A stretch of DNA of 33,636 nt from Bacteroidaceae bacterium (GTDB lineage Bacteria > Bacteroidota > Bacteroidia > Bacteroidales > Bacteroidaceae). The notes under the pieces are model-generated. The model had not been told where the DNA came from. It ran no database searches and worked only from the letters and a program-made list of their open reading frames with translations. This document shows positions 1 to 7,118 of this stretch, in pieces (within the stretch, counting starts at the first letter, position 1; each line of letters begins with the position of its first letter). The translations under genes and the position numbers were made by a program. The stretch spans positions 1 to 33,636 of the forward strand of contig JAGCPB010000048.1 of NCBI GenBank assembly GCA_017642425.1, read 5' to 3'.

Positions 1-58
1 GAAGTTAAGCCCGTTCACGCCGATGGTACTGCGCAAGTGGGAGAGTAGGTCGCCGCCG
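1..58 (+). rRNA. rrf: 5S ribosomal RNA, 3' part (5' end outside window)
   Basis: The first ~58 bases match the conserved 3' half of bacterial 5S rRNA: GAAGTTAAGC, then GCCGATGGTACTGC, then GTGGGAGAGTAGGTCGCCGCC, in the expected order and spacing. The 5' half lies before the window, so this is the distal end of an rRNA operon reading to the right. A terminator follows directly. The exact 3' end is taken by analogy with other 5S genes. Confidence 0.93.
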
Positions 59-66
59 TTTTTCAG

Positions 67-103
67 GAGAGCTTCAGGCTTAGAGTCTGAGGCTCTTTTT
101 TTA
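67..103 (+). terminator. Intrinsic terminator of the rRNA operon
   Basis: AGAGCTTCAG and CTGAGGCTCT form a ~10-bp stem with one G-U pair and a short loop, followed by a run of T (positions 96-102). It lies a few bases after the 5S 3' end, where an rRNA operon terminator is expected. Confidence 0.85.
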
Positions 104-180
104 TGTGTTGCGCAGTACCATTTACCTTGTTTTAGTTCCGCCTACGCGGAACGGGGCAAGTGGGAGAGTAGGTGCGTAGG
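104..180 (+). repeat. Rearranged partial copy of the 5S 3' end
   Basis: Positions 156-173 repeat 18 bases of the 5S gene exactly (33-50, GCAAGTGGGAGAGTAGGT). Positions 108-121 are the exact reverse complement of 5S bases 23-36. Between them GTTCCGC (135-141) and GCGGAAC (146-152) form a perfect 7-bp hairpin, extended by G-U-rich pairing of CTTG (126-129) with CAAG (157-160). The 5' domains of 5S are absent, so this is not a second functional 5S gene. It may be a recombination scar, or part of the structured RNA that follows. Confidence 0.6.
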
Positions 181-194
181 TTTCCTTTTGCAGG

Positions 195-393
195 AGCTGG
201 ACATCCGTTTCTGGGACCATCAGTGTAGGGCGTGAGCGGAGCGCCCCGAAAGCCCGTTAAGAATATCGTTGCGTTCAACGACGGTTAGGCCCCGTAGGGG
301 ACTAAGACGGAGGCGATCGATGTTTAGGCCTTGGAGGGAGTGCGTAGTAGCCCGGAACGTTGGTCCCAGAAACGGATGTCCAGGGCTTTTTTT
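195..393 (+). ncRNA. Candidate structured RNA closed by a 23-bp perfect stem, with terminator
   Basis: Bases 197-219 and 361-383 are perfect reverse complements (23 bp) and are followed by seven T residues (387-393), so the closing stem can act as an intrinsic terminator. The 141-nt interior can fold further: GGGCG 228-232 with CGCCC 242-246; CGTTG 267-271 with CAACG 276-280; and TTAG-G-CCCC 285-293 with GGGG-A-CTAA 297-305, one G.A mismatch. CCGTT 254-258 can pair with GACGG 306-310 and enclose the last two hairpins. No protein reading frame here is convincing. The RNA class is not recognised. A short inverted-repeat element (MITE) is an alternative, but no target-site duplication is visible and the T-run favours an RNA. 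Confidence 0.6.
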
Positions 394-435
394 GTGCTTT
401 TTGGGGGTAGATGTGTGGGTAATTGATAATTTGAT

Positions 436-443
436 TATATTTG
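436..443 (+). promoter_or_regulatory. Bacteroidales -7 box upstream of the SASA esterase
   Basis: TATATTTG fits the TAnnTTTG -7 consensus. TGTG at 412-415 sits 20 bp upstream as an imperfect -33. A transcript start near 450 leaves only a few bases before the ATG at 454, which is why the ATG at 466 is preferred. Confidence 0.5.
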
Positions 444-465
444 CTCAATTATAATGGTGCTTATG

Positions 466-1506
466 AATAAAAACTTCTTCACTAAGTATTTTGCTATAAT
501 TATTGTGTTCGCAGCGCAATTGTCGGGCTTTGGCAGATTGTCCGCTCAGGAGCCTGATCCGGATTTCTTTGTCTTTCTGGGCATTGGGCAGTCCAATATG
601 CAGGGTAAGGCGCCTATTGAGTATAGTGATAAGTACAGTACCAATGATTTCACTGACGCTGACTGGGCAAGGTACAAGAAGATGATAATTGTGGACAGCA
701 ATTCGTCCAAGATAGGTACCTGGGCTACCGCCAAGCCACCTATCGTACGTCCTGATACCCAGTTGGGCGTAACTGATTATTTTGGCAGGACTCTTGTCAA
801 GGGGCTTGATGAGCGCTATAAGATTGGTGTTGTGGTAGTGGCGGTTGACGGGTGTCAGATTGAGGCTTTCAGCAAGAATCAGACTACCGCCAAGAATTAT
901 ATAAATGATAGTGGAACCGGTGATTGGGTTAAGAACGCGGCTGCGCAGTATGGAAACTACCCGTACGGGAAACTGGTGGAGATGGCCAAAAAGGCACAGG
1001 AATCAGGTGTAATAAAAGGCATTATTTTCCATCAGGGAGAGTCGGGAGCCAACGGGACTACTTGGTTGCAGGATGTTTACACTCTATATACCAATCTGCT
1101 TGAGGACCTGAACCTGTCTATTGATTCGGTCCCTTTCATTGCGGGTGAACCGTTGCGTTTTTATAACGGATATCCTGCACCTGCATCGGGAGCAAGACAG
1201 TACATTGATATGATTCCCGATTATTTCAAGCAGCAGTCTGGCAAGGATATAGCATACGTGGCATCATCGGAGGGACTTACCGCTTATGATGAGTATCATT
1301 TTTCATCGGCGGGGTACAGGACTCTGGGTAAACGTTACGGTGAGATCATGCTTCCGTTGCTGATTAAGCAGGGTGCGGTGCCAAGCACTGTGGTTTCTGT
1401 TGCCGGTGACAATAAGGACGTGATATATGATCTGTTGGGACGCAGGCTAGATGCTCCTCAGAAGGGTATCAATATTATAAACGGCAAAAAAGTGATAATA
1501 AAATAG
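466..1506 (+). CDS. Secreted SASA-family carbohydrate esterase (sialate O-acetylesterase / CE6-like)
   Basis: The 346-aa product starts with a signal peptide (basic residues, a hydrophobic run, then LSAQ near residue 29), so it is exported. It has the SGNH/SASA blocks: GQSNM with the putative nucleophile Ser44, HQGES at 189-193, and DEYH at 275-278 supplying the Asp/His pair. The family removes acetyl groups from sugars such as xylan or sialic acid; the substrate here cannot be told. The last ~30 residues (YDLLGRRLDAPQKG, then INGKK) resemble the short beta-rich tails on many secreted Bacteroidetes enzymes, possibly a sorting or anchoring tail. An in-frame ATG at 454 would add four residues. 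No terminator is clear downstream. Confidence 0.82.
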   Translation, partial: NKNFFTKYFAIIIVFAAQLSGFGRLSAQEPDPDFFVFLGIGQSNMQGKAPIEYSDKYSTNDFTDADWARYKKMIIVDSNSSKIGTWATAKPPIVRPDTQLGVTDYFGRTLVKGLDERYKIGVVVVAVDGCQIEAFSKNQTTAKNYINDSGTGDWVKNAAAQYGNYPYGKLVEMAKKAQESGVIKGIIFHQGESGANGTTWLQDVYTLYTNLLEDLNLSIDSVPFIAGEPLRFYNGYPAPASGARQYIDMIPDYFKQQSGKDIAYVASSEGLTAYDEYHFSSAGYRTLGKRYGEIMLPLLIKQGAVPSTVVSVAGDNKDVIYDLLGRRLDAPQKGINIINGKKVIIK

Positions 1507-1610
1507 TGCCGTGGCCTGAAAAAAAACGGTCAAATTCACTAATCGTCGTAGTGAGAGACGGAATCCGGTTAGAGTTAATTAATACATAAAGGACAAATAA
1601 ATAAAAGCTT

Positions 1611-3833
1611 ATGGGTAATTATGATTGGCAATTTTCCACGATAGGTGGAAAGAACCGCGTAAACATAAAGAGCGGTGAGGACATTAAGCATCTGGGTGAA
1701 CTTGACCAGAAGTTATGGACGGTATTGAGCAGTCCTGTAACAGGTCTGGAGTTCGATGCCAAGACTCTTAAGATGCTGGATTATAACAATGACGGCCGTA
1801 TACACGTTCATGAAGTAGTTCAGGCAGCAGAGTGGATAACCTCTATCCTGAAGGATCCCGATATGCTCCTTAAGAAAGAGGACACTCTGCCTCTTTCTGC
1901 TATCAACACCGATAATCCTGACGGTGCAAGGTTGCTGGCATCGGCCCAGCAGATACTTAAGAATCTGGGGCTGGAGAAGGATAGCATTTCGGTTGCCGAT
2001 GCTGATGACAGTGTGGCAATCTTTGCCAAGACGGGCCTGAACGGCGATGGAATCATTACGGTTCAGTCAACAGAAGATGAGGAATTGCAGAAGACTATCG
2101 AGGCTTGTGTGGCTTCGGTAGGCGGCAAGACTGACCGCAGCGGGCTGCAAGGTGTTGATGCAGATCTGCTGGAAGCTTTCTATAAGGCTCTTGCCGATTA
2201 TTCCGCATGGCAGAAGAAGGCGGCCGATGACAAAACTGTTTTTGCATTCGGTGACAATACCGCCGCAGTTTATGATATAGTCAATCAGATTAAGGCAAAG
2301 GTTGCCGATTACTTTATGCGTTGCAAGCTGGCTGCGTTCCATGCAGGCAGTGTTACGGCTTTGGATGTATCGGTTGCCCGTATTGAGACTATCAGTGATA
2401 AGGATCTGTCACAGTGTGCCGATGAGATTTCAAATTACCCGTTGGCCCGTATATCGGCTAATAATACCATGCCTATTGATGAGCGTATCAATCCGGTTTG
2501 GCAGGCAACTATAGGCAAGCTCAAGGCTTTGGCTCTTGACAAGGAGTTTGAGGGCGCATCAGAGATTACCGAGGAACAGTGGAATGCATTTGTTGCCAAA
2601 CTTGCTCCGTATGAGGCTTGGTTGGGTGAAAAGGCCGGCGCCCAGGTTGAAGCTCTGGGTCTGGATCAGGTGAATGCAATCCTTAAGGCAGACCGCAAGG
2701 CTGACCTGCTCAAGATTATCGATGATGACAAGGCTCTGGAGGCTGAGTCTCTCTCTATTGATGAAGTGGCAAAGCTGCTGCATCTGTATCGCGACTTCTA
2801 CACATTCCTCTGCAACTTTGTATCATTCCGCGATTTCTACGATCCGGATGGCAAGGCAATTTTCCAGGCCGGTGAACTCTATATCGATGAGCGTTGCTGC
2901 GAGCTCTGTATCAAGGTTCCCGATATGGGACCTCACGCATCGGCAACTGCCATAAGCGGAATGTTTATCCTCTACTGCAACTGCGTTGACAAGATCACAG
3001 GCAATACTATGATCATTGCAGCCATTATGACCGATGGTGATGTGGCAGACCTGCGTGAGGGCAAGCATGGCCTGTTCTACGACCGTAAGGGTGTGGAGTG
3101 GGATGCTACCGTATTCAAGATTGTTGAGAATCCTATCAGCATACGTCAGGCCTTCTGGGCTCCTTACCGTAAGATTGGCCGCTACATTGAGACAACGATC
3201 GAGAAGCGTGCCGCCGAGAAGGACAACAAGGTTATGGCCGATATGACCGCAAAGGTTGACAATGCCGGAAAGGATGGCGCTGCCGGGGCCGAAAAGAAGA
3301 AACCGTTTGACATTGCGGCATTTGCCGGTATCTTTGCAGCCATTGGCCTGGCTGTAAGCGGCCTGGCTGCAGCTTTGGCTAAAATGTCTGATTCCGTTTC
3401 TGACTGGGCATGGTGGAAGTGGCTCATTCTGGTAGTAGTTATCATGCTTGTCATTTCAGGCCCGTCCATGATACTGGCATGGCTCAAGATCCGCAAGCGC
3501 AACCTGTCTCCGCTGCTCAATGCCAACGGATGGGCAATCAACGCCTCTGTCAAGGTTAATATGACATTCGGTGCTACACTTACTGAGGTTGGTAAGAGCC
3601 CGCTTAAGGCTGAGCCCGATCCGTTTGCCGACAAGACTCCGTGGTGGAAGAAACTCATATATTGGCTCCTTGGTATTGGACTGGTATTCTGGATCTGCTA
3701 TTCCAACAACTGGATAGAGAAATGGACCGATAATGCCAAATGGCACTACGAGAAGAAGGACAAGAAAACTGAGGCTCCGGCCGAGAAAGCTGAGTCTATG
3801 ATAATACTTACATCAGACGCCTTCCGCGCTTAA
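1611..3833 (+). CDS. 740-aa EF-hand-containing membrane protein of unknown function
   Basis: I do not recognise a named family. The N-terminus has no signal peptide and carries a canonical EF-hand loop (D57, N59, D61, G62, I64, E68) and a weaker second loop around GLNGDGIITV near residues 143-152. The long middle part (about 160-540) looks soluble and mostly helical. Near the C-terminus are three hydrophobic stretches (about 570-590, 603-626, 682-698), and the tail after ~700 is lysine/glutamate rich. This suggests a large cytoplasmic Ca-binding-like head anchored in the inner membrane by its C-terminal part. The gene stands alone: 104 bp from the esterase and ended by the shared hairpin at 3847-3904. 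Coding is well supported by length and codon pattern; function is open. Confidence 0.8.
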   Translation: MGNYDWQFSTIGGKNRVNIKSGEDIKHLGELDQKLWTVLSSPVTGLEFDAKTLKMLDYNNDGRIHVHEVVQAAEWITSILKDPDMLLKKEDTLPLSAINTDNPDGARLLASAQQILKNLGLEKDSISVADADDSVAIFAKTGLNGDGIITVQSTEDEELQKTIEACVASVGGKTDRSGLQGVDADLLEAFYKALADYSAWQKKAADDKTVFAFGDNTAAVYDIVNQIKAKVADYFMRCKLAAFHAGSVTALDVSVARIETISDKDLSQCADEISNYPLARISANNTMPIDERINPVWQATIGKLKALALDKEFEGASEITEEQWNAFVAKLAPYEAWLGEKAGAQVEALGLDQVNAILKADRKADLLKIIDDDKALEAESLSIDEVAKLLHLYRDFYTFLCNFVSFRDFYDPDGKAIFQAGELYIDERCCELCIKVPDMGPHASATAISGMFILYCNCVDKITGNTMIIAAIMTDGDVADLREGKHGLFYDRKGVEWDATVFKIVENPISIRQAFWAPYRKIGRYIETTIEKRAAEKDNKVMADMTAKVDNAGKDGAAGAEKKKPFDIAAFAGIFAAIGLAVSGLAAALAKMSDSVSDWAWWKWLILVVVIMLVISGPSMILAWLKIRKRNLSPLLNANGWAINASVKVNMTFGATLTEVGKSPLKAEPDPFADKTPWWKKLIYWLLGIGLVFWICYSNNWIEKWTDNAKWHYEKKDKKTEAPAEKAESMIILTSDAFRA

Positions 3834-3846
3834 TATGTATTAGTCT

Positions 3847-3904
3847 ATCCTCCGCAACAAAGAAAGAGGTCTCACACGAGACCTCTTTCTTTGTTGCGGA
3901 GGAT
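3847..3904. terminator. 27-bp perfect inverted repeat, bidirectional terminator covering the tRNA 3' end
   Basis: Bases 3847-3873 and 3878-3904 are perfect reverse complements around a 4-base loop (ACAC). The inner part is AAAGAAAGAGGTCTC paired with its complement, giving A-rich and T-rich flanks suited to termination in both directions: for the 740-aa gene (plus) and tRNA-fMet (minus). The outer 11 bp of one arm (3894-3904) are the 3' end of the tRNA itself. Confidence 0.75.
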
Positions 3905-3965
3905 GGATTCGAACCACCGACCTTTAGGTTATGAGCCTAACGAGCTACCTCTGCTCCACTCCGCG
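3894..3965 (-). tRNA. Initiator tRNA-fMet (anticodon CAU)
   Basis: The minus strand folds into a full cloverleaf: acceptor CGCGGAG with CTCCGCA, D-stem GAGC/GCTC, anticodon stem TTAGG/CCTAA with loop CTCATAA, 5-base variable loop, T-stem GGTGG/CCATC with loop TTCGAAT. The unpaired C1.A72 at the acceptor end and A11-U24 in the D-stem are hallmarks of the bacterial initiator rather than elongator Met or Ile-CAU. Only two G-C pairs close the anticodon loop (29-41 is A-U) instead of the usual three. CCA is not encoded (CAA follows the discriminator A). Length is 72 nt because of a short D-loop. Confidence 0.95.
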
Positions 3966-3983
3966 ATATCTGTTTTGCGAGTG

Positions 3984-4015
3984 CAAAGGTAGCTCTTTTG
4001 TGTATTACAAGCAAA
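3984..4015 (-). promoter_or_regulatory. Promoter of tRNA-fMet
   Basis: On the minus strand TTTG (complement of 4012-4015) and TACCTTTG (complement of 3984-3991) are separated by exactly 20 bp, a textbook Bacteroidetes -33/-7 pair, placing the transcript start about 10 bases before the tRNA. Confidence 0.8.
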
Positions 4016-4026
4016 TCTTTTAATGT

Positions 4027-4061
4027 AAAAGTACTTTTATTACACATTTTTTGTACTTTTG
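4027..4061 (+). promoter_or_regulatory. TetR-gene promoter with candidate operator palindrome
   Basis: TACTTTTG at 4054-4061 fits the -7 consensus and would start a transcript ~18 bases before the ATG at 4079. Just upstream AAAAGTACTTTT (4027-4038) is a perfect 12-bp palindrome, and its half GTACTTTT recurs overlapping the -7 box (4053-4060). Binding of the TetR product here would give autorepression; this is inference. Confidence 0.45.
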
Positions 4062-4078
4062 TAACCCTATTGAAAGAT

Positions 4079-4684
4079 ATGGAAAATCCAAAGACAAGAC
4101 TTCAGTTCATCAGCGCCGCCAAGAACCTTTTTGTACGTAAGGGTTATGATGAGACAACGATGATAGATATTGCCCAGGAGGCAGGTTTGAGCCGCCGTAC
4201 CCTGTATGCTTATTTTGAAAGTAAGGTAGAGGTGTTCCAGGCGGTAATCAACAGTGAGGTTGAGAAGGTGCTTGTTCAGTTATCGGCAATAGCCAAACAG
4301 AATTTGCCGCCTCAACAGAAGATTGTTGAGTTTGTGTTCGGATATTTCAGACTTGTCAAAGAGACGGTTGACCGTAACGGAACGTTAAGGTCCGGTTTTT
4401 TCCGCAACATCTGGGGGCTTGAGCATTTCCGTAAGGGGTTTGACCTTAAGCAGAAACAGATGCTGCAGGATATAATCACGGAAGGAAAGACATCGGGCAT
4501 TTTTGATGTGGTGAGTGTGAGGCGTACAGCCGAGATTATGCATAACTGCATGCGCGGTTTCGAGGCTCCATATATCCGTGGCAAACTGTGGCAGGGCAAT
4601 ACCAGGGAGGAGATCCGTTTTGAGGCACGCCGTCTGATCTACGGTGCGCTGGGATATAATAATACTGATTCTAACAAACAATAG
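4079..4684 (+). CDS. TetR/AcrR-family transcriptional regulator
   Basis: The product is 201 aa from the ATG at 4079; this start is chosen because the longer frame from 3998 would run through the promoter. The first ~50 residues form a TetR helix-turn-helix (RLQFISAAKNLFVRKGYDET, then IAQEAGLSRRTLYAYFESK), which binds operator DNA. The C-terminal ~140 residues are the variable ligand-binding and dimerisation domain; its ligand cannot be inferred from sequence. It is first in an operon with fabG (5-base gap) and a pseudouridine synthase, so it may control the fabG-like reductase and itself. Confidence 0.88.
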   Translation: MENPKTRLQFISAAKNLFVRKGYDETTMIDIAQEAGLSRRTLYAYFESKVEVFQAVINSEVEKVLVQLSAIAKQNLPPQQKIVEFVFGYFRLVKETVDRNGTLRSGFFRNIWGLEHFRKGFDLKQKQMLQDIITEGKTSGIFDVVSVRRTAEIMHNCMRGFEAPYIRGKLWQGNTREEIRFEARRLIYGALGYNNTDSNKQ

Positions 4685-4689
4685 TCATA

Positions 4690-5439
4690 ATGGGAAAACT
4701 TGCAGGAAAGACGGTGCTCATTACAGGAGCAACGCGTGGTATAGGTCTGGCTATGGCCCGGCTTTTTGCGGCTGAGGGTGCAGACCTGGCATTCGTATAT
4801 ATAAACAGTGTTGAAAAGGCTGAGGCATTGGAGAAGGAACTGGGTGCCAATGGCGTCAAGGTAAAGGGTTACCGCGTGGATGTGTCCAGTTATGAGGGTG
4901 CCGCACAGATGGTAGATGAGGTGGTCAAGGAGTTTGGCCGTATAGATATTCTGGTTAACAATGCAGGTATCACCCGTGACGGGCTGATGATGCGCATGAA
5001 CGAGCAGCAGTGGGATGAGGTGATTGATACCAATCTCAAGTCTGCTTTCAATTTCATCAAGGCCTGCACTCCGCAGATGATGCGTCAGCGCAGCGGCAAT
5101 ATATTGTGTGTATCATCTGTAGTGGGACTTCACGGAAATGCAGGTCAGACCAATTATTCGGCGTCAAAGGCCGGTATTATAGGATTGACCAAGTCTGTTG
5201 CCAAGGAGATGGCATCCCGTGGTATCCGTGCCAACGTGATTGCCCCCGGATTTGTGTTGACCGAGATGACCACCGGCAAGATTCCTGAGGATAAGTTGGC
5301 GGAGTGGTGTAAGTCCATTCCTCTGCAGCGTGGCGCCCAGGTTGAAGAGGTGGCCAAGGCTGCCCTTTTCCTGGTGTCCGATGACAGTTCATACGTGACC
5401 GGACAGGTACTTCAGGTGGACGGCGGAATGAGCATGTGA
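4690..5439 (+). CDS. fabG: 3-oxoacyl-ACP reductase, short-chain dehydrogenase
   Basis: This 249-aa cytoplasmic SDR reduces 3-oxoacyl-ACP to 3-hydroxyacyl-ACP with NADPH in fatty-acid elongation. It has the Rossmann motif TGATRGIG (12-19), NNAG (90-93), the catalytic Ser143/Tyr156/Lys160 set (SSVVG, YSASK) and the family's C-terminal GQVLQVDGGMSM. Length and ending match FabG closely. It lies between a TetR regulator and an RluA-type enzyme, not in a fab cluster, so it could be a second FabG or an SDR acting on another 3-keto substrate. Its stop overlaps the next start by one base (TGATG), indicating translational coupling. Confidence 0.88.
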   Translation: MGKLAGKTVLITGATRGIGLAMARLFAAEGADLAFVYINSVEKAEALEKELGANGVKVKGYRVDVSSYEGAAQMVDEVVKEFGRIDILVNNAGITRDGLMMRMNEQQWDEVIDTNLKSAFNFIKACTPQMMRQRSGNILCVSSVVGLHGNAGQTNYSASKAGIIGLTKSVAKEMASRGIRANVIAPGFVLTEMTTGKIPEDKLAEWCKSIPLQRGAQVEEVAKAALFLVSDDSSYVTGQVLQVDGGMSM

Positions 5440-6122
5440 TGCAGGTTCTTTACGAGGATAATCATATAATCATTGTCTCCAAGCGGGCTGGTGAGATAGT
5501 GCAGGGTGACAAGACCGGCGATATTCCGTTGTCGGAGACCGTTGCCGCATACCTTAAGGAGAAATACTCCAAGCCCGGTAATGTATTTGTAGGTGTGCCG
5601 CACCGCCTGGACCGTCCGGTAAGCGGGGTGGTGGTGTTGGCCAAGACCAGCAAGGCGCTTGCAAGACTTAATGAGATGTTCCGGGTAGGAAGTGTCGACA
5701 AGCGTTATCTGGCCATTGTCAGGAACAAGCCCCAGGAGCCCGAGGGCAGGCTTGAGAACTGGCTTGTACGCAATGAGAAGCAGAACCGCTCATATGCATA
5801 TGACCATGAGGTCCCCGGCAGCAAGCAGGCCGTTCTAAACTATAGATTAGTGGCAAGCTCAGTCAATTATCACTTGATTGAGGTGGAGCTGCTTACAGGC
5901 CGGCATCATCAGATACGCTGCCAGCTGGCCAAGATGGGTTGTCCTATCAAGGGCGACCTGAAGTATGGTGCAGAGCGCTCAAATCCTGACGGAAGCATAT
6001 CGTTACACGCGTTCCATGTCACGTTTGATCATCCCGTTTCGCATGAGATGATTGATGTAAAAGCACCTCTGCCACAGGATTCCCTATGGCAGAGTTTCAA
6101 AGAAGCTGCAGAAAACCTGTAG
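5439..6122 (+). CDS. RluA-family RNA pseudouridine synthase
   Basis: The 227-aa enzyme converts specific uridines in rRNA or tRNA to pseudouridine. The catalytic motif HRLDRPVSGVVVLAKT carries the conserved Asp, and the downstream TGRHHQIRCQL motif is typical of RluA/RluC/TruC-like members. There is no N-terminal S4 domain, so it resembles short forms. The ATG at 5439 overlaps the fabG TGA by one base; a GTG one codon earlier is also in frame. The target uridine cannot be assigned. The gene ends two bases before the convergent PPIase gene, with no room for a separate terminator. Confidence 0.87.
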   Translation: MQVLYEDNHIIIVSKRAGEIVQGDKTGDIPLSETVAAYLKEKYSKPGNVFVGVPHRLDRPVSGVVVLAKTSKALARLNEMFRVGSVDKRYLAIVRNKPQEPEGRLENWLVRNEKQNRSYAYDHEVPGSKQAVLNYRLVASSVNYHLIEVELLTGRHHQIRCQLAKMGCPIKGDLKYGAERSNPDGSISLHAFHVTFDHPVSHEMIDVKAPLPQDSLWQSFKEAAENL

Positions 6123-6124
6123 AT

Positions 6125-7012
6125 TTATTCCTGTGCCGGAGCGGCACCATCCTCCAGAACGTATGCCTTTATGATCTTGACATCGGGGTTGGGACGTCCG
6201 TTCTTGCCCGTTGCGGGTAGCAGGGAGATGGCCTCGACCACATCCATGCCCTCGATAACCTCACCGAATATTGTGTAGAGTCCGTCAAGGTTAGGTGCTC
6301 CACCTATCTCGCCGTATTGCTTGATCTGTTCCTGGGAGTATTCAAATGCCTTGCGGGTTTTCATTATGGCATCGGCCTGGTCATTGAGCTGGTCGTTCAA
6401 CTTGCTTATCTTCTTTTTCTCACCGTATTTCTGCCAGGTAAGGATGTCCTTGGCGTGCGGCTGTGTGATGGAGTCCTTAACGGCCTGACGGTAACGCTTG
6501 TTTATTACCTTTTCCTGGGCAGGAAGAGTATTGGTCTTGACCTTGCTGCCGGTTATGATGTAGAACTGCTGGCTGGTGGAGTATTTGAACTGTACCGTGC
6601 TGGCCTGACCCACGGCTCCGCGCTTGTGATAAAACTTCCATGGATTGACCTCGGATGCGATGGTGTCGCCGTCCTCATCATCTATGCCGATCTCCTGGGT
6701 GGGTTTGGCGTTCTTGGACTTGACATCGCCGCACTGAACCTTGTATCCTTTCTTGATGCCAAAGAACAGCTGGTCGTCATAGAAACCCTTTCTGGCCAGA
6801 CGTACCATGTTGTGACGGTGGAGCGGGGTTTCACGATAGAGTTTGATCGTAAAATTGCCCTTGGTGGTCTCAAAACGGACGTACTGGTCGGCATCCAGTA
6901 TTATTGTGTCGGCATCAACCTCCTCTACTACGGCGTTGCCCTGATTGTTCTTGCAGTTTGTGGCCATCAACAGTGCCAGAACTAACGGAATTCCTATGAT
7001 ATACTTTTTCAT
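6125..7012 (-). CDS. Cyclophilin-type peptidyl-prolyl isomerase lipoprotein
   Basis: The 295-aa product has a lipoprotein signal with the lipid-modified Cys at residue 20 (LMATNC), so it is anchored in an envelope membrane. The cyclophilin fold is seen in VRFETTKGNFTIKLY, KVQCGD, GAVGQAS, STSQQFYIITGSK and LDGLYTIFGEVIEGMDVVEA. A ~70-residue lysine-rich insertion (about 165-235) separates the halves, as in Bacteroidetes homologues. In the catalytic stretch, normally FHRVIxGFMIQGGD, this protein reads FFGIKKGYKVQCGD, so the Arg essential in classical cyclophilins is Gly85. It may be a poor isomerase acting more as a chaperone. A weak -7-like box (complement of 7031-7038) lies upstream. Confidence 0.86.
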   Translation of the reverse strand: MKKYIIGIPLVLALLMATNCKNNQGNAVVEEVDADTIILDADQYVRFETTKGNFTIKLYRETPLHRHNMVRLARKGFYDDQLFFGIKKGYKVQCGDVKSKNAKPTQEIGIDDEDGDTIASEVNPWKFYHKRGAVGQASTVQFKYSTSQQFYIITGSKVKTNTLPAQEKVINKRYRQAVKDSITQPHAKDILTWQKYGEKKKISKLNDQLNDQADAIMKTRKAFEYSQEQIKQYGEIGGAPNLDGLYTIFGEVIEGMDVVEAISLLPATGKNGRPNPDVKIIKAYVLEDGAAPAQE

Positions 7013-7063
7013 AACCTTGTTATTTGAATGCGAATATAGGTATTTTTCATGGGAAAAATAGTG

Positions 7064-7071
7064 TAACTTTG
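7064..7071 (+). promoter_or_regulatory. -7 box of the nucleotidyltransferase operon
   Basis: TAACTTTG matches TAnnTTTG; no good -33 lies 20 bp upstream. The transcript would start ~40 bases before the ATG at 7119 and could run through the five same-strand genes up to 15822. Confidence 0.5.
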
Positions 7072-7118
7072 CGGTCTATTAATTCGAAGAATTAAAACGT
7101 AAACAAATATACAAAGAA

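Noticed and set aside
23-235. Short open frames over the 5S rRNA end and structured RNA
   Set aside because: They run through rRNA, a terminator and RNA stems; no coding signature.
197-383. Miniature inverted-repeat transposable element
   Set aside because: A perfect 23-bp terminal repeat fits, but no target-site duplication is visible and the T-run and internal hairpins favour an RNA; kept as an alternative only.
6317-6985. 222-aa plus-strand frame across the PPIase gene
   Set aside because: Shadow of a clearly recognised lipoprotein gene on the minus strand.
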